From Halichondria panicea (Eukaryota > Porifera > Demospongiae > Suberitida > Halichondriidae), in the NCBI RefSeq assembly GCF_963675165.1, contig NC_087392.1:1379001-1443000 (forward strand): a DNA stretch of 64,000 bases, read 5' to 3'. A program made the position numbers and the translations under genes. Positions 23,146 to 35,100 of the stretch are shown piece by piece. The notes under the pieces were generated by a model. That model was not told the DNA's origin. It did no database searches and was given only the letters and a program-made list of their open reading frames with translations. Numbering within the stretch: the stretch's first letter is position 1; every line of letters begins with the position of its first letter.

Positions 23146-26100
23146 TTAGCTAATCTTGCACTGGTCGGAAGGTGGGTGTGCTCCTCTCAGCTGGTCTGCC
23201 ACTGCCTGGGCCAGGTAACTCATTGTACCATAGCGACCACTGGGGGCACTGTCATAAAAATGCACACAGATATTGTTTGGCCCTCCACAGCTCCCCTTTT
23301 GAACACAGCAACACTTGGTAGCCGGACCCTCGCATTGTTTCTGTAAGGGGGGGGGGAGAGCAGGAGTCATGTGACATGTATAAATAAAGAAGGGTTCCTT
23401 GTAATTGAAATGGGCCTGTTTTTAGGAGCTACTTTGAGAAAATATATGTAGATAGAAATGTCCAAATTCAAAATTAACATGCTTGGCATACTGCACATGT
23501 AATGATGTTGATGTTGATTCCTTTTAGATTTAGCCTACTCACTTGGTCTTGAAGGAAGAGGTGGAGTGCAAGGTTGATGAGGTGGTCCACCACGATGGGG
23601 GAGTGGCCAAACGAGGGCTGACTGCTAGACATGGCAACCAGCCCAACAACCATGAGAACTTCCACTACCAGCTGTCGATACTCCGGGTCAGGAATATTGT
23701 TCAGTTTAGACTCAAGCAGCAGTGCAAACTTGAGCTCCCCAGGCGTCATCTGGTGTGCCACAGAACAAGTCTTATTACACACACACACAGTAACACAGTA
23801 CCTACATACACACGTACATGCACACACAGTGACACACACAGTGACACATACAACATACACACACACACAGTAACACAGTACCTACGTACACATGCACATG
23901 TACCTCTTGAATGGTTGGGTGCTGAGGAAGCTCTGATTCTTTTGTACTTGCAAAGTATATACCTTTACACTGAGGAGAGAAAATCAACCGTTATAACATA
24001 CACACACTCACTCCACACACTGTCAAACTCTCACCCTCTCTAGAATGTGCCAAACATTGGAGTAGAAGTCGACGGGCACTCTATTGAGAGCTCCATCGAG
24101 TCTCCTCCTTCGTTGCCAGTGACCAGAGTCGAGGTGACGGTTGGGTCGTCGCTCAATAGGGCTCTCCACGTCCATACTAGTGCCCAGCTCCTAAAGGAAG
24201 ACGACTACTATTACAATAGTGTTAAATAAGGAGGACCATAATATTATTCAGAAGGCTAGGGGCGCATATAAGTACAGCGTATAGTTGAATTTAGTACCGA
24301 GGCACATGTTTCAATCTCACTGACTTCTTGTACTACCTTTCAATTCATATATGAGGCTTGAGTATTCATTTTGATAAAGCACACCTTGATGTCTTTCTGT
24401 AGCCTCCCCTTGACACGCTGCTTGCTAGGGGCCACAATGGAGAGTTGTCGAGCGACTGAATTGACCAGCTGACCATCATACACCTTACTCTCACGACTCT
24501 GAACTGTGTTGTGTGTGTGTGTGGGGGGAGTGGAGTGGGCATATAGACCATTAAAAATTGTGCTTCTAAAGAGGAATTAAATACTGTATCTATGCATGTA
24601 CAAATACATGCAGGCCAGGGATTTTTTAGGGAAAAACCAAATTCCTCAGGGAATTGTATCAAAACACAGCCCAATAACACGTGTTTAGTGATTGTAAATA
24701 ACTCTATACAGACCTCAACAACATGTCCACCAACAAGTGTTCACATGTAACAACAGTGTACTAGCTTGTATGAACAATATGCATGTTGTGGTTGCATGGC
24801 CAGGCCACTCACTCTCTCCCACGCTGAACTCCTTCCTGCTGAGAATGAGGTGAAGGAGGTGCTTCACGTCAAACGGACTCAGTTCATGAAGACGATCCAC
24901 AGCGTCCTCAACTAGGGAGGGGCAGAAACATGAACAACTAGGGTACCAATATCCATCTATATAATCACATTTTCACTTTGGGAACGGTGTGTATACATGC
25001 ACCGACTAAGCATTAGAATGTATATACAAACAATACACGCACAGTAGTAGCACACTATATATACTAGTTGATTCAGTAACTACAGTTGTGGAGGGTACCT
25101 GAGCAGCTCATTGTGCGACTGAGCTCTGAGACCATGACGTTGCGAATAAGCCCCACCCTCAGTCTGAGCATGTCAGTAAAAAGCTCCGGCTCAGAACGAA
25201 TGAACATGCCCAGATACACAATGATCTCCTGTGTCAGAGCCACTGCAGTGTGATCGCTCTCACAAGCAGCTACAATCTTGTCCAGCAGCTCTAGTGATTT
25301 GCAGGGTCTGGAGGAGAATGATTTATGTTGTTGTTAGCTAGTAACTGAAGAGATAGTTTTAGACAAAGAGGTACGGTGATAGAGGTATGGTGATAGAGGT
25401 ACGGTGATAGAGGTACGGTGATAGAGTCAGCAGTGTGTCTCACCTCTCAATGTGTATTTCATGATTCGGTTGCCCCACTGAAAAATTCTTTTGTCTCACA
25501 AGCAAATCAGTGGCAGCCTGGAAAAAATATGCATACCTTGGTTGAGTAGCAACGTAATGACACATATTAGTGGTCACACGTCCTCCACAAATGCCCTGCT
25601 CACCGCTCCCAAGTCCTCCACTCTCTTGTGCAGCATACCGGCAGTGTGGCGGACCAGAGACCACATGTTAGACATTCCTGCCTTCTGGTAGAGCTCATCC
25701 AGTAAACTGCTGACTGTGCACTCTGCACCCTCTATCCACACCTGATAGTCCATACCACTGTGTGTGTGTGTGTGTGTGTGTTTGAGGGTATACAAAAAGT
25801 ATCATTTGTGTGGGAGAAATTGTGTCAACTGTTCGCGTTACTAGCTCAAACGGAATGCTCGCTTAAATTAATCTTTAAAAAGGTTGGCATCTGATGCCCT
25901 AATATTAAACTTAGTGGTGGATCCTTGAGACCTTGTATTATCCTATCTAGTTAGGCAAGCAAAAAAAAAAGGAGAACAAAAGAGCAAACGGCACAAAACC
26001 ATACAGGTAGAAAAGGCAAACAGATGCCCGACCTTGAGAGTCGAGAATGATGGGTTAAAGAGTCTTTAACGGTGCACCAACACTCCCCATTCATCTGTTG

Positions 26101-26475
26101 CATTCAAAACAACTAGTATACTGAATAATTATTGTAGCTATTCACTTGGGGCCATGCTGATTGTAAGCTATATTCACATTTGAGGTAATACTGACATAAA
26201 GTATAGAACTTATCTTAGACTTGGCTGCTGTAATACTTCAACTTAGCTTGTGCATGGCTGTGTACTTGTGTAAACTAAATCTGACCTTGAGGGAGGCTTA
26301 ATTATAAGGTACATTGTACAGGCCTGTATTGTCTGGGCCAGGTTTTGTGGTGGTAGTATCTGATAATGGGGATGGGTCTATGTGGTTCTTCTAGGTGGCA
26401 AGCACAAACTATCATTAACCTCTAATTTTTGGTTCTTAGAATTAGCACAAGGCATTAGTCAAAATAAATAGATAG

Positions 26476-26526
<51 letters not shown>

Positions 26527-29500
26527 GTGCAACATAAGCATACGTGTGTCCACTTGTATAAGTAACTACATACGTTGATACCAACTACAAACTTTAGAAT
26601 TGCTAAGGAATTATCAATCAAAGCGCCTAATATAGCACATGTGTTGGTCATTTGTGTAATACAGTAAGACTCATACATGTAAATCCTACAAACACATGTC
26701 ACACTGTATGCACAACACAACATTGAATTGCCACTCAGTTTCCAACACAGAGACCCACCAACCCATACACTACAAGGGTCGATTATTGCTAGCATTAGGT
26801 CAACACACACACTCACACACTCACCATATGTCATGGATCCTATTGAGGTAGTCGGCCTGATTGAAGATATTACTGTCCACCTGCAGTCTCCTCACTAGTT
26901 CCTCCACTGCCAGACTCTCGTTCTCTTTACGAACTAGCTGCCCGAATGAAATGGACGGAGAGATGGTGTGGTCCGTACGAAGGCGCTCAGAGATGCCTTG
27001 TCTCCTGCGACTGTAGGCTGAGGCTACTCTCAGACTCAGCATGGGCTCCTCTGGTGTGCTAGCCATCGCACCTGAACAGGAGAGGACACACGTATTCAGT
27101 ATTAATAGTAATAATACCAATTTTAGGAGAATACCAGTTTCCCCTTTTGTTGGATGAAGGTAATTATAGTCATACTGTAATAATTATGTAGACGATTGCA
27201 ATATGTTGGGTAGTTGTTGTCCCCTGTACCTCGTTTGTCATCCCTAGATATGGAGCGTCTGGCAGTGGGGGGAGTGACCCTACTCCTCCTAATGGAGTCC
27301 TGGGCTCGATTCAGAGGGAGGGAAAGAGGCTTCCCAGTGTGCTCCATCAATGTACTGTTTCTTTGGAACAACCCTGACATACGATAAGACTTCTGGTCCA
27401 CAAGAGAGATGTCTAGAATATTGACTAAGACGTTGTGTGTGTGCGTGTGTGTAGAGTGAATTACCATTGTGGGCAGAGCAACACATTTACACACTGTACA
27501 TAAACTCAGTCTGTACACTGTACACATACATAGATTATTCCGAACCCAATAACGAACCAATCAACATGAATCTCCTCACCTGCTTCCGATCGACTAATAA
27601 AGTGAAGGTTTCTGATGCTTGCAGTGTTGAAGAAATCAGACATCAGGCCAACTTGAACCCTGACCCCTGCCGTGTAGCCGCTGTTGAGAGTGTTGAGTAG
27701 TTTGATCATGGGTGACTTATCCCACGTCAACTCCTCCCCCAGCATCGTCCTGCAGCAACAAACCAGGCAGTGGTATAATCACACGGTGTCTTGATTCTAC
27801 AGTTGTTCTGATTATGATTTTTTGAAAGCTTAGGTTTTCCCTTTTGGTAAAAGAGAAATGTTGCTATGAAATAATCAATCTGTACATGCTCTAGACTAGA
27901 AACTAGTTGCCTTGGGAATATATAAACTGTAACAGTACAATTCTAAGGAGACAGAATTTAGAGTTAATACCACAACAGTGACATGGTACCATAGCAGTGG
28001 CAGTACAATGGTAGGTCTTCCCATGAGCTTCCAGTTGGACTTGAGGTAGGCCAGGTCAGTTCTGATGAGGTCCGCCAATAGACGATTGTCTAGACACATG
28101 TAGAAAGCCTCGTGGTCCAGGAACTGGAGGAAACAAAGACGAAAGAAACGGGACGCATAATTACAGGTAAGAACAATAGGAGAGAGTACAGCTACACCTC
28201 ATTCATTCCCTCTTCATTTCCCACTATCCCATGCAACTCTCTCCCTTTTCTGTATCTTATTACACAGAGGCTAGAGGAAACAACAAACAAACTATTTTTA
28301 TTATGAAATGGACCTCTAGAGAGCTAAAGGCTAATGTTGAGAGAGGTACAAATAATAGTAATACTAGGCCAATAATTATGCTGGACTCTGACTACACGTA
28401 CATGTATACATTTATCTAACAGTGTTCATATCTCGATGAATGTACCTGAGGTGTGAAGACAACAGTCTGGTTGGAGTGAGTGTATAGCTGGCTTGTGGCG
28501 ATGACTCCCAGCATGTGAGGGGGTCGTCCAGAGAGACCCATCTTCTGACTCACTCCCAGTCTCTCGTACACCTTGATCAGGTATTTGGCAGGCAGGATCT
28601 TGACCGGGTGTTTGTGCTCACGCTCAAGATGGCGGATAGTTTCCGTGGAGATGCCAACCTGACGAAGTTTGTGCCGCATTTTGCTGTCCTCCGAGAGCAC
28701 AACAACTGCAGATAATAATTATTACAAGTATCGCTTTTTTACTGATTGGTGTATGCAAGCACAGTTGACATACACTGACATGTAATTATTAAAATTTTGT
28801 ATTTCAGATAAGAATGCTAACATCTTGACTATGGGGGAGGGGGTTATGGCTCCACCCACTCACCTTGTACCAGTGTGTCGGGACGAGGGAGCATGGAAAA
28901 TCGTCTGTTGAGAGGATCTATCTCTCCAATATTGAGGAGGTTGGCCTCGAGGAGGTTACAAAGAATGAAGAGAGATTGAGACCACATGTGCTGGATTTTA
29001 GGACCCATCACCCTTGATTGACTGTGGGGGCGGGCGTACTCCAAGTCAACCTGTCGGGTGTAATAAATGGAGTTACTGAAACTGAATCATGACCTTTCAA
29101 ATAAACAGCCATAACTTTATTAAATTTCTGTATGCTTAGAAAGAGACCTTTCAAATGATGAACTTTGATGACACTATTTAAAGATCTCTTTCTTAGCTTT
29201 CAGAAAATAGTTGAAATACAGAAATTGAAACGTGGAATGATTTGATGAGTTGATTAATTCTCTCACCGTTTCTCTTGGTACGAGGTAGAGTTCTGGTACG
29301 ATGGCCAGTCCCTCCTCGTTCACTGGGACAATCTTATTGAGTTGTGCCCTGTACTCCTGAGCCTTGATGTGGTTGCCCTCGATAAGAGAGTCCAGTAGGA
29401 GCAGGATGAGGAATAGAGGCCACTCGCACTCTATATTCTCAAACACCTTCAACTCTGCAGGCTCGTAGTGCTGTCTGGTAGAGTCCTACACATGGGGCAA

Positions 29501-31882
29501 TTTCGATAGAGTAAGGAGACATAATTATAATTAAGTAGCTAGGCTTTCTGGAATATAGTAGAGGGTCATGTGATACAACTCCTTTTGTTCTGAGCAACAG
29601 ATTACTGGATCTTCCTTGCTTGAGTTACAAGTACACACAGTTTCGTGCAATGAGAACATACCTCTTTGGCTGTCTGGTAGCCATCTCTGAGGAAGCGTTT
29701 GCAGCCATAGTTCCCTAGCAGCTTTGTGATCACCTCCTCCTTTGTCTCCTGGGCCATACAGGGATCAGAGACGGCAAAGGCTGGGAAACCAACTATTGTG
29801 AGCAGGGCCGCGTCAATCTCCTTGGAACTTGATTCACGAGGAAGAAGCGAGTTGAGCTTTGTCTGTATATATAAGTAAGTTAAATAATGAGTACATACAT
29901 GTACACTTATATGTGCACTCATTACTGACCTAATTAAAGCAACCACCTAATTAAAGCAACCACAAGTTCCGTACACATTGTGTAATACATTATAGCAGTG
30001 CTAGTACACGCCACCACCTCACTCCCTCCACTTGCTAGTACACGCCACCACCTCACTCCCTCCACTTGCTAGTACACACCACCACCTCACTCCCTCCACT
30101 TGCTAGTACACGCCACCACCTCACTCCCTCCACTTACATCACACTGTGCAACCTGATCGTTCATCACATGGATCACAGAAGCCTCACTGCCACGAGAACC
30201 AAACAGGTCCAGCTCACCGATGGCCTCAAGAGCAGCCTTGGCCATTCCAATCGAAGATGAATTGAGCTCTGTCTCACCGTGGTTTGTCTTATCACCTCTC
30301 TCCCATATACCGTAGTCCTGGAGGGAGGGGGGAAACAGGCGGGGAGTTTTCAGCAAACAACAGCTACTAAATAAATTATGATCTAAACGCAGCACTACTA
30401 GTGGCTGCTAAGTAAAGTGCATCTTTATTACTTGACTTACAGGTATCCTATACGCCTCCTCTATGTAGAAGACTAAGTTCTGTACGTATGCCACTTCATC
30501 CAGACTGTAAATGATCCGTAGGCCGGCGGCTGTCATCTGAGCCAGAGTGAGGATGTACAGGGAGGTGGCATCAATCTGCAGGTGGCCCCAGTTGTGGTCC
30601 CCCACCACCGTCAAGCAGCTGTCTGTGTGCGTGCGTGTGTGTGTGTGTGTATGTGTGTGTGTGTGTGTGTGAGTGTGTGTGTAGTGTATGAGTGGGTGTG
30701 TGTGTGTGTGTGTAGTGTATGAGTGGGTGTGTGAGTGTGTGTGTGTGTGTGTGTGTGAGTGTGTGTGTGTGTATGAGTGGGTGTGTGTATGAGTGGGTGT
30801 GTGTGAGTGTAGTGTGTGTGTGTGGGCTTGAGTGGAGTACAAGCTTCAAGGTATTCAGAACACTATGCAGTGCTATACCGTGGTCGAATAATTATATGAA
30901 GTGCATGTACTTACTAATGTTATACTTTGCATGAAGAGAGTGCTCTTTGCTGAGTGTTTTCTTGAACATCTCCACCTTGTCCGCCTATAAAAAGCAACAA
31001 AAATAGTATTAAAATAGCCAGCTCTTCCCGATTGTATAACACCACAGATTGAGTTGCTACAGACTAGACGTACCTGAGACATCATACTCATGAGCAACCC
31101 CCTCATCAGCTTCACAGAGCTCTGCATCATAGGAACACATAATTATAAAGGAGCTTGCTAACTATCATTGAGTGCCTATAACTTTTTTATTTATTTTATT
31201 TTATAGTAATAGCAAAGGTCACAAAAATATAGCAGTTATGCTAATGCTAATCTGCAACTTAAGATAGCTTTCAGTTGCTCCTACCATAGACATTAGAGAT
31301 GTTCCTACGGAGCCTTAGTGGTATGCACCTATTGCTTGTATGTATTATACATTAATTGAAAACTGGCCCTTAATCTCGTGTGTCTAACGTATATACAATG
31401 TAACCCATGGCCACATTAACGTCCATAGCAGAGCCATATTATAGTGCCTGCAATAAACAGATCGAAGGCCGGCAGTACCTGCTCCAGTTGGAAGGCTGTC
31501 AATCTGTCCTCTTCAGTATCTGCCTGGCGTCTGAAGGCTATGGACGTGCCCCATATCGATAGACAGCTGTAGACGTTGTCCCTCACCCAGGCATCGTTAG
31601 CTGCCCAGCCAGGCGTACCATCAGCATATAGGAATGCCGGTATCAGTCCAGTCACAGGATGCTGTACAATTTATATATATATGCCATTCTCCATGAACTT
31701 GCACGTCTATTGTGCAATGTACTCACTTGATATTGTAGTACAGTTTTGTTCAAGAGTCTGTACGACTCGTGAAGCTTGGTTCTGGAGTTTCTCCTGAAGC
31801 GCTTCATGTGTACTAGGTCAAGGCTCCCCTCAGACTCGCTTCTATTCTGCCTCAATCGTTTCCTCGCAGGAGCTTGAGCCAT
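23146..31882 (-). CDS. PHKA: phosphorylase kinase regulatory alpha subunit, complete, 23 exons, 1236 aa
   Basis: This is the large regulatory alpha subunit of phosphorylase b kinase, which activates glycogen phosphorylase. Minus-strand exons, from the 5' end: 31727-31882, 31479-31661, 31074-31121, 30915-30984, 30441-30622, 30138-30317, 29662-29862, 29267-29485, 28864-29050, 28446-28705, 27990-28123, 27580-27749, 27230-27424, 26825-27071, 25604-25757, 25444-25517, 25099-25307, 24813-24911, 24385-24503, 24035-24190, 23904-23969, 23543-23749 and 23146-23340. The N-terminal GH15-like region ([11 protein letters not shown]-type motif; [36 protein letters not shown]) and the C-terminal region ([28 protein letters not shown]) match alpha rather than beta. 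Human paralogues are about 1223-1235 residues. The end CKIS is a CaaX-like prenylation motif, as in vertebrate alpha. A basic 25-residue extension precedes the usual start; M26 is an alternative. Confidence 0.97.
25368..25425. repeat. 14-bp tandem repeat (AGAGGTACGGTGAT) x4
   Basis: Four near-perfect units lie in the PHKA intron just downstream of the exon at 25444-25517 (higher coordinate is upstream in the gene). Confidence 0.9.
25759..25780. repeat. (TG)n microsatellite at a PHKA acceptor
   Basis: In the sense of PHKA this is a CA run that directly forms the CACAG acceptor of the exon 25604-25757. Confidence 0.95.
26479..26523. repeat. (TG)n microsatellite in PHKA intron
   Basis: An uninterrupted TG run of about 45 bp lies in the 1067-bp intron between the exons at 26825 and 25757. 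Confidence 0.95.
29085..29215. mobile_element. fold-back repeat, family 2, copy in PHKA intron
   Basis: The inverted arms contain TTCTGAAAGCTAAGAAAGAG and its complement, with AGAGACCTTTCAAATGATG in one arm. They match the arms of the repeat at 62240-62490. The copy fills most of the intron 29051-29266. No target duplication could be defined. Confidence 0.6.
29999..30137 (-). repeat. 35-bp minisatellite x4 abutting a PHKA splice donor
   Basis: The four units contain GCTAGTACACGCCACCACCT. In the sense of PHKA the first unit begins with the true donor GTAAGTGGAGGG (exon edge 30138), while the following units carry GCAAGTGGAGGG, a GC-type donor-like sequence. Confidence 0.9.
30625..30830. repeat. 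long (GT)n-rich compound microsatellite
   Basis: Interrupted GT runs with GAGTGGGTG and GTAGTGTATGAG interruptions fill most of the PHKA intron upstream of exon 30441-30622. The sense strand of PHKA is CA-rich and leads directly into the acceptor CACAG. Confidence 0.95.
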
Positions 31883-32199
31883 AAGAATTAATATTTCAAT
31901 ATTTCGCTACCGAAGGTCATTTGATGTGCTTGCGAATAATTAGAATGAGCTCCAAGTACACTGTACCCTGCCTCGAACATTTGCGGCCTTAATTAGAGAC
32001 AAATTATTTATGAGCAAAGAAACTGAATGCATTTTGCTTAAAAATGTTGTTGCCAAAATCATTTTTTGGCGACATTAATTTTGCACTGCTTGTTTATTTA
32101 GTATGCATGCATTCTCGTATCAAACTTTTGCAAATTCATGTAATTTGATTGCACAAATTGATTCAGATTTAGCCAAAATTGATTGTTCAACATAATCTC
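31883..32199. other. PHKA upstream / NCDN downstream spacer
   Basis: This 317-bp AT-rich spacer lies between the PHKA start codon and the NCDN stop codon, both on the minus strand. It must hold the PHKA promoter and the NCDN 3' UTR. I see no motif to name. Confidence 0.5.
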
Positions 32200-35100
32200 T
32201 CACTGTGTGACTGACTGGAGGAAGGTACAGAGTGCAGTAGCGACCGACTCCAGCTGATCGTTTCCTATAGACAAAGAGTACATAAATTTGGGGCAGACAC
32301 ATACAGTAACACACACCTACCTTTAGAGACCTCTCCAATGTCTGCAAGGACTGTTGTCAGTTGCTGAACATAGTTCCCATTAATGGCCACTTCTAAAAGC
32401 TCTGACTTCCATAGAGCTGACCGAGAAAGCTCTACACAAATTGGCATATGACATCGATTAACGGCGCCAGTTTATACTTTGATATACCATGTACCTTGCA
32501 CGGATATAAACCATAGTTCAGAGATATCCTCCCACAAAGTAGCTGAGAGTGATTGGTCTCCGTGCCGCTTCACACCTGGGCAATCCCTCAGCAAGGACAC
32601 AAGGTAGTGAAGAATGGAAGTCAGTGTCTCTTTGAATGGGGCTTGAGTTTGTCGACTGAGCTGATCTGAGCCTGTACAATGGAAGTGGATGATAGCAGTG
32701 AAACTGCATTACACCATGCATAACCCAATGGCTTTGAAATTAATGGTAAAATTCCATATCAGTACTTGTATTTATAAACAGATGTTGGACAGATTTTGAG
32801 TGATATTCATCAATTCATTGACATACAAAAATAACTGCACTAGACATTCTCACAATTTAAACTTGTTTTTGCTGGTACACTGATCAACAGTTCTAGCACA
32901 TACACTATCATGATGTAAGTTTTTGTACATAAACAGTCCATGTCTCTGAAACGCTCCTCCACCAACAAACAGGACACATTGTGCACGAGTCACAATCACC
33001 TTTTGTAACAGTCCAATATATCCCGCGTCTTTTGTGCCGGACACACTCTCAAATCCATCCTCCCATTCTCCTATCGAGGCACCAGCTCCGTACATACCCT
33101 GAAAAAGATGCATCACTTCATTACTGATTTCTGGTTGCGCTCCTTTCCTCCATTTCTTGCTTCCGTACTTTCCAACGTCAATTGAAAGGAATGCATTCTC
33201 GAGCTTAGTGTCCTTCTTAAACTGCTGGAACTTGTATAGAGTGTCCTTGAGGCAGTAGGGGACTGTCTTGTGTGTAGTGAGAAGGCTCATTTCGTATCGA
33301 CCCATGACAGCCAAAAACGGCCCTCCACTAAAGTGTCTATTGATATAAATTTCTGCATCATGAACTAACCGCTGACTGGGACTAATGATCTCTTGAATGG
33401 GGTAGGTTTCGGCACAACCAGAGTCTCTAATGAGAACACGCTGGCCAGAGCCCATCCCCCTCCACATCTCCATGATAACAGTCACCTCGTTACTCGAGTA
33501 ATCACCCAGTATGTGAGAGTTGAATTCGTTCAATGATAATTCATCACCATAGTAAAAGTTCAAACATACTTGACGTACTATTGTAAAACCTTTAGTTTTA
33601 AGAAAATTGACTTCAGAGGATGATGGAAATTTGCTATCACAACCAATCTTATATCGGTCTCCTTGAGGTGAATGCAGCACTTGTTCACCAGCTTTCTGTC
33701 TTGCTTTCAAAACACTAACTGAAGGATAGTTGAACGAAACAACGATAACTTTTTGGGGCCCTTCAATAAGAAAATCTTCCCAGTTTATCAGAGATGAATA
33801 CTGGTACTGATCGGAGACTCTCTTCCACTCGGCCGTATCGAACAGATCCCCAAATCTCAGTTGGCTCTTCCACATTTGGTCATTGAGTGGAGTCAGTAGG
33901 GAGGAGTCTTTGGTGGCTGGTTGAACTACATCTAGATTAAGCGTCTTTGCCCAGCACTGAAGTTGAAACATGTTTCGAGAAGCCATTGTCTGCTGTTCAT
34001 AGTAGTTGATTGCAAGTACCACTCCTCTCTTGACACTGATATTGTTGGGGTCAACTTTGAGTGGAGGGATCTCAGTAACACCTTTTTGCATTATAACTGG
34101 CTGATTTGATTCCATCACTTTGTGTCTAACTATCACTGCAACAGGTACACTTTCAGAGGATGAGTTGAATACTGCTTTATGCACAACAATTGAAGTATTT
34201 TGATCAGAGGAAGGAGACTCTTTTGGAGGGGAAGGTTTATTTCTTTCCTCAGCTGAAGACTTTATCATCTTTTCGGCTTTGAGAAGATCAGGTGCAACTT
34301 GTAGTAGTCTTTCTGGTGTGTCTTCATAATGACTCTCTATATTGTGCACCTTAATCTTACGACCATGTTTTACAATAGGGATGAGGTCATTGGGTTCAAT
34401 CGAGGGAGAGCTACTCACTTTGAGGGCTTTAAGATTGAAGATGAAAAGGCCTAAAAATAAAGCTAGAGCTACCAGCAGTAGTAAGATTTTCTTGAAGAGC
34501 CTAGCCATCTTTAGTTTAAAAGTAAGGACTAGCTGCATACTGCTGTAACTAGGAATGTAACAACCATAGGAATGTAACACAAACACAAATGCAATTTACA
34601 TGCCACACTTGCTGCTAGGGCTCTAAGAAACCTTGTTCGTAATCAATTAACAACATGCTAGCTAAAGTCAAGAGTGTTGGTGTGCTCTGTACAGTAGTAT
34701 CGATAGTGCTCTTATTCACTCATACCTACCTACGATCAAACGTTGCTATACAAAGTCAAATAATAGTTGGAAGAAGACATCATTCTACACAGAGTCAAAT
34801 AGAACTACCAATAGTTAAAAGAGGAAATCTTTCTACACAGACCATAAAAAAGAGTGATCCCACAAGAGGCTTTGTCGTAGCTGGTGACTTCTGGGAACAA
34901 TTTTCATCTGCAAGTAGAAATTTGCAAAATCTTCAGTGCTGGGCAGGAAAGGTTGGAGCTAAGGTGGTGGAACCCTACTCTGTGAGCTCAATGCTTCGCA
35001 CAACAATCGGACCACAGCAGTCCAAGCTAAAGTTCAGTGATCTTATTGATCTGGAGTATTGGAACCAAGAGAGTGTGAGGATGAGAAATGCAGAGGTTGT

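Noticed and set aside
29999-30137. Possible CRISPR-like array (35-bp units; also the 66-bp units at 22465)
   Set aside because: Units are directly tandem without unique spacers, and the DNA is clearly eukaryotic.
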